Positions 9,434-23,524 are shown, numbered from the stretch's first letter. The stretch is 64,000 nt of DNA from Tyto alba (GCF_018691265.1 NW_024881301.1:8569752-8633751), one strand, 5' to 3'. The notes: generated from the sequence alone by a model not told the origin. A program made the numbers and translations.

Positions 9434-12378
9434 CTAGGAAATCAGTGAGGAAACATCATTTGAAGTGAGCCATTCATCATGTACCAAAAAGGGTAAGTAC
9501 CCCATAAATTGCAGTGATCCGTTTCCTATTAGAATCACACAACAGAAGGCAACAGCGTTTCCATTAGCAATTTTTATGACCTCCGTAGGTAGAGGATAAA
9601 GTTAGGAAATGGCTTATTTTTATCAACTATAAAGCAGTTGTTGGGTGGGGAAGGAAGAAAATTTTCAAGAGAATCAGAGTTATTAGTAAACCAAAGGTAG
9701 AGGAGTCAGGAGAGACAACAAATAGCAGCTCCACCAGCTACATGTCTTCATACATAATTTGTGGATTGGCAATTCTCCTAAGTAATGTTGAATATTTTGG
9801 TAAATTTTACAGTCAATGGCAGCTTATTATACTGTGATGTGGGTGTAGATACCACAAATGTGTTACCATTGCCTATGACTGCTTCCTAACAAACAGCTAT
9901 TTTCTACAATCTAGGAAATAAAGGAACACAAAAAAAAAAAAAAAAGCATAAGAGAATCCAAATTCTGTTATATAAAACATGAAATAAAAATTCAAGCTTT
10001 AAAATGAAAAAGCAAATTTTATTAAGTCAGGAGCTGCATTTTGCCTTAGCTCTGACTTCCTTCCTCATCCCATCCTGTGCAACACACTGCGCTCTCTCAG
10101 GCAGGGCAAACACACTAAGCAGAAAAAAGACAAAACCTGTAATTTTCGATGTGCCCCTTCACAACTTGCCAACATCATATATAAGGATATGACTAAATAC
10201 CAGTCCTGAAAGAATAATGAAGCTTTATGCATGAATAGGCTACTCCTAGGGTGCAGGGAGTGGGGTTGGGTGAAGGCAGGAAAAAAGAAAGGAAGAAATA
10301 GTTTTATTTTCAAATATTCCCTCAATTAATTTTACTGTATTTAACACAGAAATGCTTCTTAGATTCAATTTGACATACCAGCTAGTGATTACATTTTTAA
10401 GGTCATTTCACCCTAAACCCACTTGTAAAGTCCATGCACCAAAACATCATCTAGTTTTGTGAAACAAATTGGAGGAAAGCACCTTGTATGTGTCTCAAAA
10501 TTAAAGAAAACAGGCAAACAAACACCCAATGACAGTAATTAAGTTTAAGGGATGAAAAACCAAATTACATTAAATAAAACAATTATGCATCGCCTGTAGC
10601 CCAGGGTGTAGTGTGCAAACCACACTAGTTTCTTGCACACCAGTGTGCAAAATACACAGGAAAATCCTCTGACTTGTGTTATACATTAAGACAATCTAAA
10701 GGAATATTGAGTCATTTCTGTCTTTGCTTTCTCCCTTTCCATACACCCACCATGAATTAATACTGAGTACTTCAACAGAATTCACCAAAGCTCAAAAACT
10801 GTAAATAAGTATTTATTTATACATGTCTTTGAGCTTAGTTCTTCCTGAGTTTCAACCTTACACAAGACAGTGCAAATCACTTGACTTGTTGGAGCCAAAG
10901 TCCCATGGAAATCCAGATTCAAAATCCTACACTGGCTCCATCAAACTGGAGCTGTAGGTGCATCTACCAGCCAGGACTCTGGTCCACTGACTGCACTAGT
11001 GGTGGTAAAAATATGACAGCCTGGATACCTACATATGAATTTTCCCTTTAGTGATAACTGGTATCACCTTCCATGCCACCCACCCCACACTAATTATTAA
11101 GCTACTTTCTGTTGTGAGCAACCAGGATTATTAGAGTCATGAAATTGAGGGGCTAGTTAGTCTTCATAAGTGAGACTGGTTTCACCTACATGAAAGCTCA
11201 CTAATTAAAATTTTTTTAACATCTCAGACCAGCTTTCACACACTTTCTTCTTTTCCTTGATGAAAAGTTAAGAATTCTCATTTTCTGAAACAGTTGAGTG
11301 CAGAATTGTATTAATTTAGGGCCCTAGCTGTTTCACAGAGAACCAATTTTACTCTCCTTCCAGTGCCATCAGGACATTCTTCATTAAACTTTGTAAAATC
11401 AGAGCTCAGAATGTGATTTCAGTGTAATGACATTCTTCTCTCTGTGCCAGTGTACCTGCCATACCTGGGACAACACAAAGGGACCACCACACAGTACCAA
11501 CACATTTGTAGCACACCCCCCTTACAGAGTGAAACCCAGGTATCTGCAGTAAGTTAGGAAAAATACTAATGGTTATCTACACATATAGAACTGTGCTTTG
11601 ATTCAGCCTTTTTCACACGACTGGAAGGAGCCCCCCACTCTGCTGGCTGACCAGGCAGCAGCCCCAAGTTCAGCCATACAAAGAAAGCAGTAGATACATC
11701 TTCACAGCCAGTCTTCTGGGAGCTTGACAATTTTCCTAAAATCGTGTGTTATGCTGCAATTTCTAGCCTTAATCTCTGATCATATTTTTTGACACCAAGG
11801 GACTCATTCCCAACCACCCTGCTTCACCAGGCTCCTTTACCAGCGTTCTGGTGCCAAATTTGAGTTCACCCTCTGGCTCAGCCCAGACTACAGGCTTCGA
11901 TGCTTACTCTGGCACGCCAGCACTTCCCACGCTCCACATCACAGCCTGGCATCCACACCCCTGCCTTGCCCTCAAAATTAGTGCATTTATACTTCTTTGG
12001 TCTCTGACCTTGGGTTTTCCTGACCCCAACCATGACCTACTTCTACCCCAGCAGCAGCCTGACCCAACCACTAAGCCAAAGCCTCCAATGTCCTATCCAC
12101 AGCAGTGTTCACAGAGTACTTGTAGGGATATTTAAGCCCCAGATAGGAGGAGGAAGGGGTCATTGGTTGATGGTCTATTTTCTTGAAGACAAACAGAAGT
12201 CAAGCAGTGCTGACAGTATTCCTACAGATCAGTGAGAGCACTGTGGAGCTCACTTCTATATCTGCTTTGCAAATGGAAGTGGCAAAGGCCTCTGGAGTTT
12301 CTCTCCTCAGGTCGTGGTGTTCCATGCAGACCTCCAGCAATGAGGCAAGACACTGTCAGTCAATGTTTACTGACAACA
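9434..12378. other. Presumed intron with unplaced exon-like segments
   Basis: AT-rich DNA. Three minus-strand segments look exon-like. One near 10,134-10,202 opens with DWYLVISLYMMLASCEGAHR. One near 9,862-9,910 reads IVENSCLLGSSHRQ. One near 10,628-10,694 opens with IVLMYNTSQRIFLCILHT. Each has a fair acceptor but a weak donor, and their phases do not fit each other and the exon at 9352-9433. No repeat was recognised until the LTR. Confidence 0.25.
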
Positions 12379-13480
12379 TGGATTGGGTTTGTGTGGCAAG
12401 GTTTTGGTAGTGGGGTGGATATAGGGCAAGCTTCTGTGAGAAGCTGCTAGAAGCTTCCCCTATGTCCAACAGAGCCAATGCCAGCCAGCTACAAGATGGA
12501 CCCATGACGGGCCAAGGCTGAGCCCATTGGTGACTGCGATAGCACCTCAGGGATAACATATTTAAGAAGGGGAAAAAGAAAAAATGGGGCAACTACAGCC
12601 AAAGAGTGAGAATATGCAAGAGAAACAACTCTGCAGACACCAAGGTCAGTGAAGAAGGAGGGGGAGGAGTTGCTCCAGGCACCAGAGCAGAGATTCCCCT
12701 GCAGCCTGGGGTGAAGACCACAGTGAGGCAGGCTGTGCCCTGAAGCCCATGGAAGTTATTGGTGGAGCAAATACCCACCTGCAGCCCGTGGAGGACTCCA
12801 CGCCAGAGCAGGTGGATGCCCAAAGGAGGCTGTGACCCCCTGGGAAGCCCACGCTGGAGCAGGCTCCTGGCAGGACCTGTGGCCCCGTGGAGAGAGGAGC
12901 CCAGGCTGGAGCAGGTTTGCTGGCAGGGCTTGTGACCCCATGGGAAGCCCACGCTGGAGCAGCCTGAAGGACAGCGACCCATGGAAGGGACCCATGCTGG
13001 AACAGTTCATGAAGAGCTGCAGCCTGTGGGAAGGGCTCATGTTGAAGAAGTTTGTGGAGGTCTGTCTCTCGAGGTAGGGACTCCACACTGGAGCAGAGGA
13101 AGAGTGTGAGGAGCCCTCCCCCTGAGAAGGAAGGAGCAGCAGAGACAACGTCTGATGAACTGACCACAACACCCATTCCCTGTCCCCCTGTGCCACTCAA
13201 GGAGTGAAATTGAGCCTGGGAAGAAGGGAGGGGTGGGGGAGGTGTCTTAAGATTTTGTTTTTATTTCTCATTATCCTACTCGGATTTAATTGGTAATAAA
13301 TTAAACTAATTTCCCCAAGTCTGTTTTGCCTGTGATAGTAATTGGTGAGTGATCTCTCCCTGTCCTTATCTCGACCCATGGGACTTCCGTTGTATTTTCT
13401 CTCCGCTGTCCAGCTGAGGAGGGGAGTGACAGAGTGGCTTTAGTGGGCACCTGGCATTCAGCTAGGGTCAACCCACCACA
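12379..13480 (+). mobile_element. Solo LTR of an avian endogenous retrovirus
   Basis: About 1.1 kb that I recognise as an LTR type common in bird genomes (family name not certain; ERVL-like is my best guess). It begins near TGGATTGGGTTTGTGTGGC and ends ...GGGTCAACCCACCACA. Landmarks in plus orientation are a TATA-like AACATATTTAAGAAG at about 12,556, a GC-rich middle built from repeated CACGCTGGAGCAG-type phrases (about 12,795-13,100), and AATAAA near 13,294 in its 3' part. No internal retroviral region or partner LTR lies on either side, so it is a solo LTR left by recombination. I could not confirm a perfect target-site duplication, so the ends may be off by several bases. Confidence 0.75.
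12795..13100 (+). repeat. Degenerate tandem module inside the LTR
   Basis: A phrase close to CACGCTGGAGCAG recurs near 12,798, 12,850, 12,902, 12,951, 12,991, 13,038 and 13,085, spaced about 40-52 bases. It is usually preceded by a CCCATGGAAG or CCCGTGG variant. This is a diverged internal tandem repeat within the LTR. The open frames over it on both strands come from the repeated composition, not from a gene. Confidence 0.6.
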
Positions 13481-15034
13481 AAGCAGAAGAGTAACAAGGT
13501 TAAAAAAGCCTTTTGATTCCATTTTAGGCATTACAATGGACAAACTGTTGTGTAAATATACTATTCTGATCTAACCCTCCTGCCTCCTCTCCCAACTGGT
13601 TTGTCCAACTCCACTCCAGTCACTTTCACTAAGTAGTCCCAGTCATTCCACAGAATCCTCATTCTAGTCCTAAATTTTATCCCAGCCCAGCAACTCTCTC
13701 CCATCATCCAGACGAAGATGGATCCCATGCTTGTATCTGAATTTGTCAAAAGCACTTGGTTTCATCACATCTGTTTTCCCACACCTGAGCAGTTCTTAGA
13801 CTCCTTGCCACCATATTCTCAGTGTCATTGTTCAGCTCTGCCTTCAACAGCCTCTTCACTTCCATTTCTTATTCTGATTCCCACACCCTTCCTTCCAGTC
13901 AAGCCAATCTTGATTTCTTCTAGAATGTGCTTCGCCTTTAGTTTCCAAGCCCTCAGATTCTTGTATTGCCAATCTCCTCCTCATTTTTTTCTACATCCTT
14001 CACTCCAAGCTTCCCGACCTTACTCAGCCTCTTTGTTTACTCCCCCATAATTACTTCCATTTCCTCACCATCTAAGCCAAGTAGGTTCCACCTGCACATT
14101 GCCTGAATTCAACCAGTAAAGTCACACAGTTAAACACACACAAAACCAACCCTAAAAATCTCCTCAGTTTCAGTGCCTGACCTTCAGAGGGGCTGTAACT
14201 GAAGGCTGTACAGCTTCAGGCTGTCACAGAGTCATAGGAGAGGCAGAATTTTAGCAGTGCAACTCTAGCAGGTTTCTGAGCATGAATAAACTAGAAGTTT
14301 TGGCTTTTATCTCGGACAGCTTTGGCTGACTTCTGAAGGGACAGCAAAGATGCGAACTCAAGACTAAATCTACTTCTGCCAAGCACAAAGTAATTAGAGC
14401 ACAAGGATGTTTGTTTGTTTTTTTTTTTTTTAAAAAAAAAAAAAGGCTTAAGTAAGAACAATGTTTTCCTAGTATTTTCCCTTCTGCAAACAAAACAATT
14501 CCTCCATCTGTGCGCCTGATGCCAAAAACTGCCAACTACTTCGACTGAAATAAGGGGACAGAGTGCTCTGCAACAGCTGTTTGGCAAGCCCAAGTTTCAC
14601 ACAAATGACTGAAGTCTGTTAAAGCACTGGTACACTAGATCGTGTAACAGAAACTACTTTTAAATCTCAGCAAATTACATTACCAGTTTAATCTAGAGTT
14701 CGTTTGAAAAAAAAAAAAAAGTCTTTATCCAAAATTATTTGCTGTTTCCTCACATTTGTTTCTAAAAGTCACTTTTCCTTCATTGCCAATTTTAACCTAA
14801 GACTTTTAACCTTTATCTTGTCACTGCTCCACAGTGTTCTCAAGAGAACTCAAACAAGAACTTTTAAGCTTACACTCAACTATTGCATTCATACAACTGC
14901 CTTTAAATCAACTCCTTTAACTTAAACCGAAGTTCATATGAATCTGACGTTACCAAACACAAAGTCATTTACTGCATAATTTTGTCTTTTGAGACAAAGA
15001 TTCTCATCATAAAGCAAAGTTCCTATTTTTAGTG
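13481..15034. other. AT-rich interval, nothing recognised
   Basis: No repeat, RNA gene or supported exon was seen between the LTR and the next CR1 fragment. There are only homopolymer runs, for example an adjoining T run and A run at 14,419-14,444 that could form a hairpin. Confidence 0.4.
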
Positions 15035-15140
15035 ATCATAAATGGTTTGGGTTGGAAGGGACCTTACAGATCACCTCATTCCAACACCCCTGCCACAGAC
15101 AGGGACACCTTCTACTAGCTCAGGTTGCTTAAAGCCCCAA
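15035..15140 (-). mobile_element. CR1 LINE 3'-end fragment
   Basis: The plus strand reads the reverse complement of a CR1 3' end: CATAAATGGTTTGGGTTGGA, then AAGGGACCTTACAGATCACC, and later CCAACACCCCTGCCACAGAC. It stops at CAGGTTGCTTAAAGCCCC. It is a short, 5'-truncated copy, as most CR1 insertions are. Confidence 0.85.
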
Positions 15141-18100
15141 TAATAAATCAACAGTTTTGTAAACTGTTAAAATTAAATTCTAGTAACACATCTACCCTAC
15201 AACCTACCATACCTGCATCAGAAGGCCACAGATTCAGGAAGACTCCAACTAACCAGGTCTACACTGATGAAACTTTCCTGTGTAAAGGGAAAAACCAAAA
15301 CAAAACAAAAGATGGCCTCCACACTTACTCTTGGCAACTAGGAAAATAAAGTCACAAGAGAAGAAATTTCACATGAAAAAGATTAAGTCATCTAATGCCT
15401 CTTATCTTCTCAGGCTCTTAAAGCTATTTCCTAGTGCTGTATCCACTCCAGCTGTCTCAGCTTCCCACTGCGTGACCTGTACTCTCTCAAAATACTAGTC
15501 CAGTGCAGCAACTGGAAACTATGGTTTCCGAAGAGCCAAACAATGGCTTTCTCTTCTCCATTTATAATTTTTAATTTTTGGTAAGAGGTGACTAAACAAG
15601 TTGAAGTGCAGACTTCCAACATCCCACCCTGTCCAGCACACACACTCATAAAAAAACCAATGTACCACGGAGGAATTGTTTCAAAATCAATTCGAAGTTC
15701 ATGGACATTCAATTTTGAACACCTAAGCTGGGAGAGAGCACTACAATCCATGGCCACACTTCCCAGAGCTGCAATTCCCTTCAAACACATTATGCCTGAT
15801 TAAAAACCAAAACATATATTCACAGATTTTCAGCCAAAAGTAAGTCTGAACAGCCTAGGCTTATCTCAAGAGGTCTTTATTTGAATTTGATAAAAAGTTT
15901 CTCTTTCAAAAATACACTACTGTCACCATTGACATGTATGGTCTGGAAAGACACAGCTGCCGATTTTTTGCTTCACTGAAGTTTAAACTACAGGTTAGAA
16001 GAAAAGAAAGTTATCCCAAAAGAACAAAAAGTGTTTTAAGAAGTTGAGTTTCTTTTTTCTTTTAAGGATGGTAATAATATTCCTAATCAAGTAGCATCTC
16101 ACAGAAAAATAAAGCTAGTGAACCAGGTGCTCCGATTTTTCATGGATATATGAAGGAAAACTATCCAAGGCCAAACTCACTTAGACTGGCATAGCACAGA
16201 AGTCAGACAGTTGCATTGACTCCATCACCACTCACAAAGCAGGGAAGGTAAGTCAATAAACCGACGCTTTAAGATCTGTCTAGCTCAGTAATTGTCATCG
16301 GTATCCAGCTGACATTAAAAAAAAAGTAGTCATGATCATGACCTTTGCATTTCTACAAACATTAGCCATTGTCATGAGGAAGACCTCTTTGGCCTCATAA
16401 TTCACTGCTGTTAACAACCAGCAAGAACACAGCATGTGTGTCAGTTACTAAATAATGTAAGAAAAATTGGATGTCACCCTGTGCACAGACATGAGCAGTG
16501 AAGCAAACCTGTATTACACTTAAAACTTTAGAAAGATTAAAATAAATCTATTTTTAATATTCACAGGCCTTTTTTCAACTATATTACTACTACTCTGGGG
16601 CAAGATGAAGGATTATTTGGTTTATTTGCATTATTTGTATTTATTTTGTATTATTTCTTTTTGCCTGGTTTCTGAGGGAAATGTGGCTTGTGTTACCGTG
16701 TTTTCTGTCAAATACCTCTTAAACCCACAATTCCATACAAATGAGACAGAGGTGCAGAGGTCTGTAAAATATTTTGTACCCTCAATATTCATGAGGAAAC
16801 CTAGCCAGTTAGGCAAGACATTTGACTGTGTCTCAGCTATATGTAAAGGCAGTATAAAAGGAAGCCACTGGATCCTAACCACATCCTATATAATGAAAAT
16901 ATTTTAAATCAGTTTATCAACCCAGAAATCCAAATCTTTAGGAAACTAGGCTTCTTTAGTTCTGGTACTCCTGGAATTGCTTGTAATACTTAGTTTTATT
17001 ACCTATAAAACCAACATGGTGCAGAAAAGAAAACTGTACACTGCTTTCATCTAGCTCACTGCCTGCAGAAAACACACTGCGAGTAAAAAACAGACCTAGA
17101 ACACTTTCTGCAGCCCACCTCACCCAGCCCAGTGGCCCACACAGTCAAAGAACAATGGGATAGTCAAAACAATCTAAAACCAGACATGGCATGTCAGACC
17201 ACAAGCCTCCTTCCCTAAGTCACACAGTGGCCAACAGCAGATACTCAGGGAAGAATACAAGCCCCATGACATTCCTGCACTAGTAATTATCCAAAATATT
17301 CTCCCAACCTCCATCAATTTATAGCTCAAGGCTCATTTAACAGCAACCATAAATTTATCCAGCTGCTTTAGAAACCACCTAAGCTTTCAGCATGCCTGCA
17401 TCCTGAGAAAGGAGTGCCACAACACACCTCACACTTGCAGTTACCACCTTTTGTTTGCATTCAGCATGGCCCCTGATACTTTAATTTGATTCTCCTCAGT
17501 TCTTTTTCCACAGAAGACATGAATAGGTATCACCTTCTGCCCCATAGTATTTTATGGACCTCAGCCATCTTACTCCCAGGCTGAAGTCTAGCCAATGTAG
17601 TTGTTCCTTACATAGTAGTAGTTGTTTTACATCTTCGATCACCCTGAATGCTTTCTCTCTATTTTTTTTTTTTTTCAATGTTAGTATCTGTTATTGCAGA
17701 AAAGAGAGGAAGGAGACAAACTGCACATGATCTTCAAGATGCAGGTATACTAAAGAAGCATGTGCATAGCAAAATCATGGGTTTTGCTTTAGTCTCTATT
17801 TTTTTTTTTTCCTAATGACTCAGCATTTGCTTTTTATTCCCCACCATTACAGACCATTAAGCTAGCAAGTTAATAGCACTCTCCATTACAACCTCAAGAC
17901 ATTGTTTCTGAGCAATAGTCCATTCAGAGCATCTATACAAAACTGACACACGGGCATGCACTTTTTAAGATATATCCTGAGGAATTTCCAAAAGAAAACA
18001 TTGTGTACTGCCCGTACTACTATCCCAGTCCACCACCAGTATGGAAAGTAAGTAGGACAATCAGAATTCAGCTCTGTCCTTCCTCTTCTGCTATTTTAGT

Positions 18101-19692
18101 ATATGAATGATTTTGTTACAGTGCTTCACAACAAGAAGGCAGATATTGCATGTGAAAGAGTGATAATAAATCACAGGTCAACTTAAGCAGACTCTAAATT
18201 CTGCATATGGTAGCTGAACAGTCCAAGAATGCCGACAAATCTTTTTGTCAACTCATCCTGAAATTTAATACAAACAAATGTTTCACTTAACTCTATACTG
18301 TCTTCAGCTCATACTAGAAAATGCGTACCAGGTAATAGGTTTCATTAGATAAACTTCAGTAAAAAAGAAGATTAAATCATCAAAACGTAAACACAGATTT
18401 ATACATAAATCTGTAAGTAAAGAATTAAGCTACTGAGTTCTTTTTCAGGAAGAACAAATTACAAGCAATTACAAAGATGATGTGAATATAATTTATGTCT
18501 GCTCAGTCCTTGAGATCATCAGCAACAAGAAACTGAGGTTAAAAAAATCAACCTGTTCTGATGGGTTGTGAGCAATCTGGAAGATACTTTTCATAGTGGA
18601 TAATCACATAGGCACATGTTGCTCTGTACTGACCAGTCATAAAAGATCACAGAAGCAGCAGAGCACACATCGTGTGAAAGCCAGAAGATAAGGTGGATTC
18701 TTCCTCTCTCTTCTCCTGGAGGCTGGCAAAGATCAGTGAAATTAAACACCGCTCAAGGCAATTGTTAAAAGCAGTTTGGCCATTAAAGTCATGTCATCTG
18801 GTGACCCAACTGACCTACATTAAACCCAGGCTAAAGGGCAATGTCATCTTTCTTTTCCTTTAGATAGCATGACTTTGCATCTTCAGCACAGATGGAAGAC
18901 AACCCCTTTGGCCTTCTGGTTTCCACTGTATCCCTTGCTACAAACCAAAGTTAGCTGCAACCAATCTTTTGTACTTGTTTGATCTTAGCAGTACTGTAGT
19001 AGCACGAAACAGGGCTGAAAGTTTTCTCCCTTACAGGTACTCAACCAACATCTATCTAACTAAAGGCTGTAGCAATCCATATACTTAATGATGAGAAAGA
19101 TTCATAGGCTAATGCAAATATTACAAAAATTTTCTATTTAATTATCATTAGATACATTCAGTTTGGGTAATTTGAATAAAAGAGACATAATTGCTTTTCT
19201 ATTAATGCACTAAATGTCAGAGAAAAGGTTACTCAATGAATAATTTACTTAAGATCTACTGCATTGCCTACAGTTTCTGCACCAGATTTGAGTTGCTATG
19301 TCGATAATGGAACATTCTTTAAGAATTTTTCTAAAACTTTTCAAAGATCATTCATAATACACAGAAATGCTGTTCCACTGGTAAGAGTAGATCATGGCAA
19401 CTCTCTAGGCCACTTCAGCATTACTATGCTGAAGATTAAAGACCATTGCTTGCAGATCTGCAACAGTAGCAACACCCTCCAAGCACAACCTACCATGCAA
19501 CTGTCTTTTATACATTTTAGAGACAAATCAAGAGTGCAAGTGGCTCAAGTAGGAGCCCATACACTAATTGGTTCAGTGATGACAAATAAAATGGAACAGG
19601 ATTTTGCTCTTGTTGAACCCACGTGGAAAACTGCCTTTTATATTGGCAGACTGGCATTTAATTAGGCCAGATTTAACTGTAACTTATACTTA
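15141..19692. other. Presumed intron, nothing convincing
   Basis: AT-rich sequence without recognised repeats. Open frames of 100-134 codons on both strands (such as 15431-15790 minus, 16605-16907 plus, 19264-19665 plus) lack motifs and paired splice sites. A plus-strand donor-like GGGAAG followed by GTAAGTC at about 16,248 has no partner acceptor. Confidence 0.35.
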
Positions 19693-19950
19693 GAATCACA
19701 GAATGATTCAGATAGGGATGGACATTGGAAGGCATCTATTCCAACCTCCTACTAACAGCAGGATCAACTGTGAGAGCAGACGTGGCTGCTCAAGGCTTTG
19801 CCCAGTCAAGCCTTGAAAACTTCCAAGGAGACAGACTGCACAGCCACCTTGGCGAACCCATTCTTCTGCTTGATCGTGTTCAGGGTGAAAAGGAAAGCTG
19901 CTCCCCAGCTTGTCAATCCCCACACTGTCTCATTAGAAGGGCCATGTGTG
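19693..19950 (-). mobile_element. Diverged CR1 LINE fragment
   Basis: The plus strand reads AGAATCACAGAATGATTCAG and then CATCTATTCCAACCTCCTAC. It goes on through GACTGCACAGCCACCTTGGC and TTCTGCTTGATCGTGTTCAG. This is the reverse complement of an older CR1 subfamily 3' region. The end toward 19,950 is diffuse. Confidence 0.75.
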
Positions 19951-22260
19951 GCAATTCCATGAAGTGAGCTTATAGGAAAGAAAGGATGAGAAACCAAAGA
20001 ACAAGTTTGTACTGTTTATTATCAATCCCTTTTACACAGTTATTGAGGAGAAACCCCTGTCTTAATCACTGTTTCTTATAGCAAACGGTGTTCAGAACAG
20101 GCTGCTTTAGGCAGATATAGAGTGGACAAAATCTTGCAGCCTCAGACAGGTTCTTGAATCATTTCTATGTTCCGTTCTCCCATCAGAGAAAACCACTTCA
20201 TCAAAAACAAAGAATCTTCTTACATTTCATTCTATCTTTGTTCAGTGTGGCCTGCAAGACACAACACTTATCTACATTGCAAGAGCTTTCTTGTTTGTCA
20301 ACAAAGGACATTTTGAAGAGCTGACAGTCTGCCGGGAATTAAGTTTATATCTTGATCCTGCAAGTCTGTGCCTCTTCATCAGCCACCTTTGTCAATGGGA
20401 ATAAACTGCTAGGCTGCCTAATGGCACAGGAGAACAGAATTTAGATCTTCTCCAGGTTCAGATGATGCAAATTTATAATCCATATGTTTCATATGTTTCC
20501 ATATGTTTCACTTTACACATACTTTTCTAAAAATGCACACACATGAAGCACATAGTAGAATCTCCTACAATGTAATCACTGATCAGGGTGTTGAAAGGAA
20601 GAGCATGTACTTAATGCCTTGTGAAAGTTTAAGTTTCTTATGATTGCATTAACATACTACAGTTTGTCTAAAACATTTATTTTCAAGAGAAATGTTTCCA
20701 TTAGATAGACTCCTTTCTTCAGATTACCATGAAAGAGAAGATTTCAGAAGGAATTTAAAATGGGACCTAAAAAGTTGGCAGAAAAGCAGTATTCCACATG
20801 GGCTGGTCAAGTAATTCCTAGATGGAAAGAAGAGCACAAGCTCTTTAGCTAGCACACTTAGATTCTGTATTAAATACGCAAGTATATGGTTTATTGCAAC
20901 TTCATTAACAGAAATGGAAACTGTGTCTTTTAAATTCCAATCCTGGAATATTTGCGGGCACTACCCAACCTATCAAATCTAAAATGGAATAAAATCAAAA
21001 GCTGAAGCTTAGCAAAGAAAAATCTCCAACAGAAATAAGTAGCTTTTTGTTTGCTTGTTATGTAAACACCCATTTTCAGCATAACTGTCCTTTCTCATTC
21101 TTTCTCCAAAGGCAGCTGGTTGAAATGCCAGTTACTGTGTGTAATTGCTTAGAAACTAGGCACTGAGAACCCTAACAGAAGATACTGACACCATTTTAAA
21201 ACATGGGAGAGATATAGTCTAGGAGCAGAACAGAGCAGCATAAAGAAGAAAATAATTCTGTTGTTGGGATTTCCCAGTCCAAAATACTTCGTGTCAAGTT
21301 CAGCGTCATGTTGTAACGAAATCCGTATTACTGAAGTTTATCTGGTACCTGCAATATTTTACAAGATGCCTACCACATATATAACATTTGCCTTTTATAA
21401 CATATTGATTCTCCTTGCCTCTTGTTGAGATTAAATACAGCATTAGTTAGGATGCAAGGTCACACTTGCTTTAAACACAGGCCACAGATTTCTAGATAAA
21501 GGAAAGCTCTTCCATTTAACTTCATATATAATTTGATGTGATTTTATGCTGAGCCAAATCGGGTTTCTATTATTGTCCTTCAGACTGTAACTTCCACATA
21601 ATGAATGGATGTTCTTCTGTGCTGTGTTTGAAAAGCATTTTCATACAAGGCCCAAGGTAGCTTTGCTGCATTGCCAACTGGCCTAAGTGAACATGTACGT
21701 TCTGGCTCTGGGCAGCTACGTTTTCTCCAGAAAGCAAAGCCGTGCACTTTTCATAAAAGCTGGTGAAACTTCCCCAGATAACTCTTTAATTTCTGTACAT
21801 GGCAGAATCAAGCACAACAAGCTAAAACCTCAGTCTAAACCTAGCTCCCTATCCCAAACAAAAGAGCAGGGACAGCAAGAGAAGACCCCATGTGCCCCAG
21901 CTGCTCCCCTGCTGTCGGCGCGGTAAGAGAGGAGGAAAAGTGAGCTGGGCACCCTCAAACAGGGCCAGCAGCAGGGTGTCCGTGTGCCCCCAGGCTGTGG
22001 GGGGCCTGGTTAAACTCACAGTTCAGCCTCAGCCATGGGATCCCCTCTGCCTTTCACCTACCAGCTTGCTTCCTAGAACAAAGCAGGGTAACACACACAA
22101 CAATACAAATCCAGGATGTGGAATAAGGACTACAGGTTTTTAACTCTTCAGATTCTAGTTACGTATTTTCAAGAAGTATTTTATTCATAAATTTGCTTCT
22201 TTTTCCCTACTCCTTATTTTTTCCCCAGAAATGAAACCAGTATTTTTGTCAGCCTAATTT
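19951..22260. other. Presumed intron, nothing recognised
   Basis: AT-rich. It contains a perfect triple CATATGTTTC-type repeat at about 20,481-20,510 and no other recognisable element. Plus-strand frames at 21,687-22,143 are unremarkable. Confidence 0.4.
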
Positions 22261-22277
22261 AAATTGCACACACACAC

Positions 22278-22364
22278 TGTTTACTTACTCTTATTTGCTT
22301 AAGCACAACTTCTCTATATTCAGTAATTTTGTGAAGATCAGTTTCTCCGTTGCTTGACATTTTC
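22278..22364 (-). CDS. Weak candidate coding segment ending at a good donor
   Basis: On the minus strand a frame reading KKKMSSNGETDLHKITEYRE and then VVLKQIR runs into GTAAGTAAAC, a strong donor except for an A at the last exon base. The composition is protein-like. No acceptor fits well: the best lies well upstream at the TTGGCTACTTCAG near 22,463, which would add about 33 residues and enter in phase 2. The coordinates given cover only the most protein-like part. Confidence 0.17.
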
Positions 22365-23524
22365 TTTTTTTGATTGCTATTACAAACTATCATGTAAACT
22401 TGTATTTTCCAGATGTGAAACACACAATATCTGCCTCCACTGGACATGCTGACTAAGCCCACGAGCCTGAAGTAGCCAATGAGGTGCAGTAATAGACACC
22501 TTCTAATTCTGGTTCTATTACAGCTTTGTGTTTCCAGTTCTGCAGTTCTCAATATATTTCCTCTGCCTGATGAGTGATTACAATGCAGTTTGATTAGAAC
22601 ATGAAGTTACTGTTCAACAGAAAGAAAAAAAAAAAAAAGTAAATTAAGTCTACTGTTAAAAACAAAAATTTTGCTTAAAAGTAAGAGGTAGAATATAAGA
22701 AAAAATGAGTTCAAAAATCCATTTTTTGTGCAAGACTTGCTCCTGCCTTTTGGATGGAGGAGAAGAAGAGGGAAGGAAGAAGGTTGGTTTTCATTTGCAA
22801 AGTGCAAGGATCCCTTGTGGTCTTACACAAATGCTTTCACATTATACTTGGTTATACTTGGAATGCCAGGGCATACACGAAGCACCCAGACATCCTCCCC
22901 GATCCCTACATTGAAGGTCCCCTCTGAATTTCTCCAAGGGGCTCTGTACACTAGAGGTGGGTGAACGTTCATCCCTTCTCCAGCAGGGAAGGAAGGTACT
23001 TATTACAACCTGGAAAAACTGTGCCGGGGGTTACTACAGTCTCCTGCTACATTAACTTTCAGTGTTCACTCCAAGTTTGTAAAACAGCAGTATGAATTTT
23101 CTAATTTTTAAAAAAGCAAGTTCTTGGGGACCACTCTGCATTCAAGTCTGTCCTTAAAATATTAACACTTCGGTGACTTTTTTTTTTCAGCTAAGGAATT
23201 TACAAGCTCCTCTAGTAAGCTTGCAGCTGCCACATGTTGAATACCAGTAGCTTTGGATCTCAAAAGCTTCATGAAGTATAAAGAATTTGTCTTCCCCTCT
23301 TGTTATAAAACTTCCAGGATTTTTAAATTTAAAAAGCCCTGCAAGCATAACAACAGGTTTAACCAAGTTAAAAAAAAATAAATAAAATAAATTTTAATAA
23401 ACAATTCTAATTCTGTGGTGCACAGCATAAATTTTTTTTTGAGTTGCATACCTTATTTCTCTTATGCGCTGTAGATACGTTTAAGTGAAATGGAAGGAAG
23501 ATGCCATTCTGTCTGCAAACTCAC

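Noticed and set aside
12593..13200. Minus-strand frames of 129-184 codons
   Set aside because: They are the reverse reading of the repeated GC-rich module in the solo LTR.
19264..19665. 133-codon plus-strand frame
   Set aside because: No motif, no paired splice sites or promoter. Length is within chance expectation for the window.
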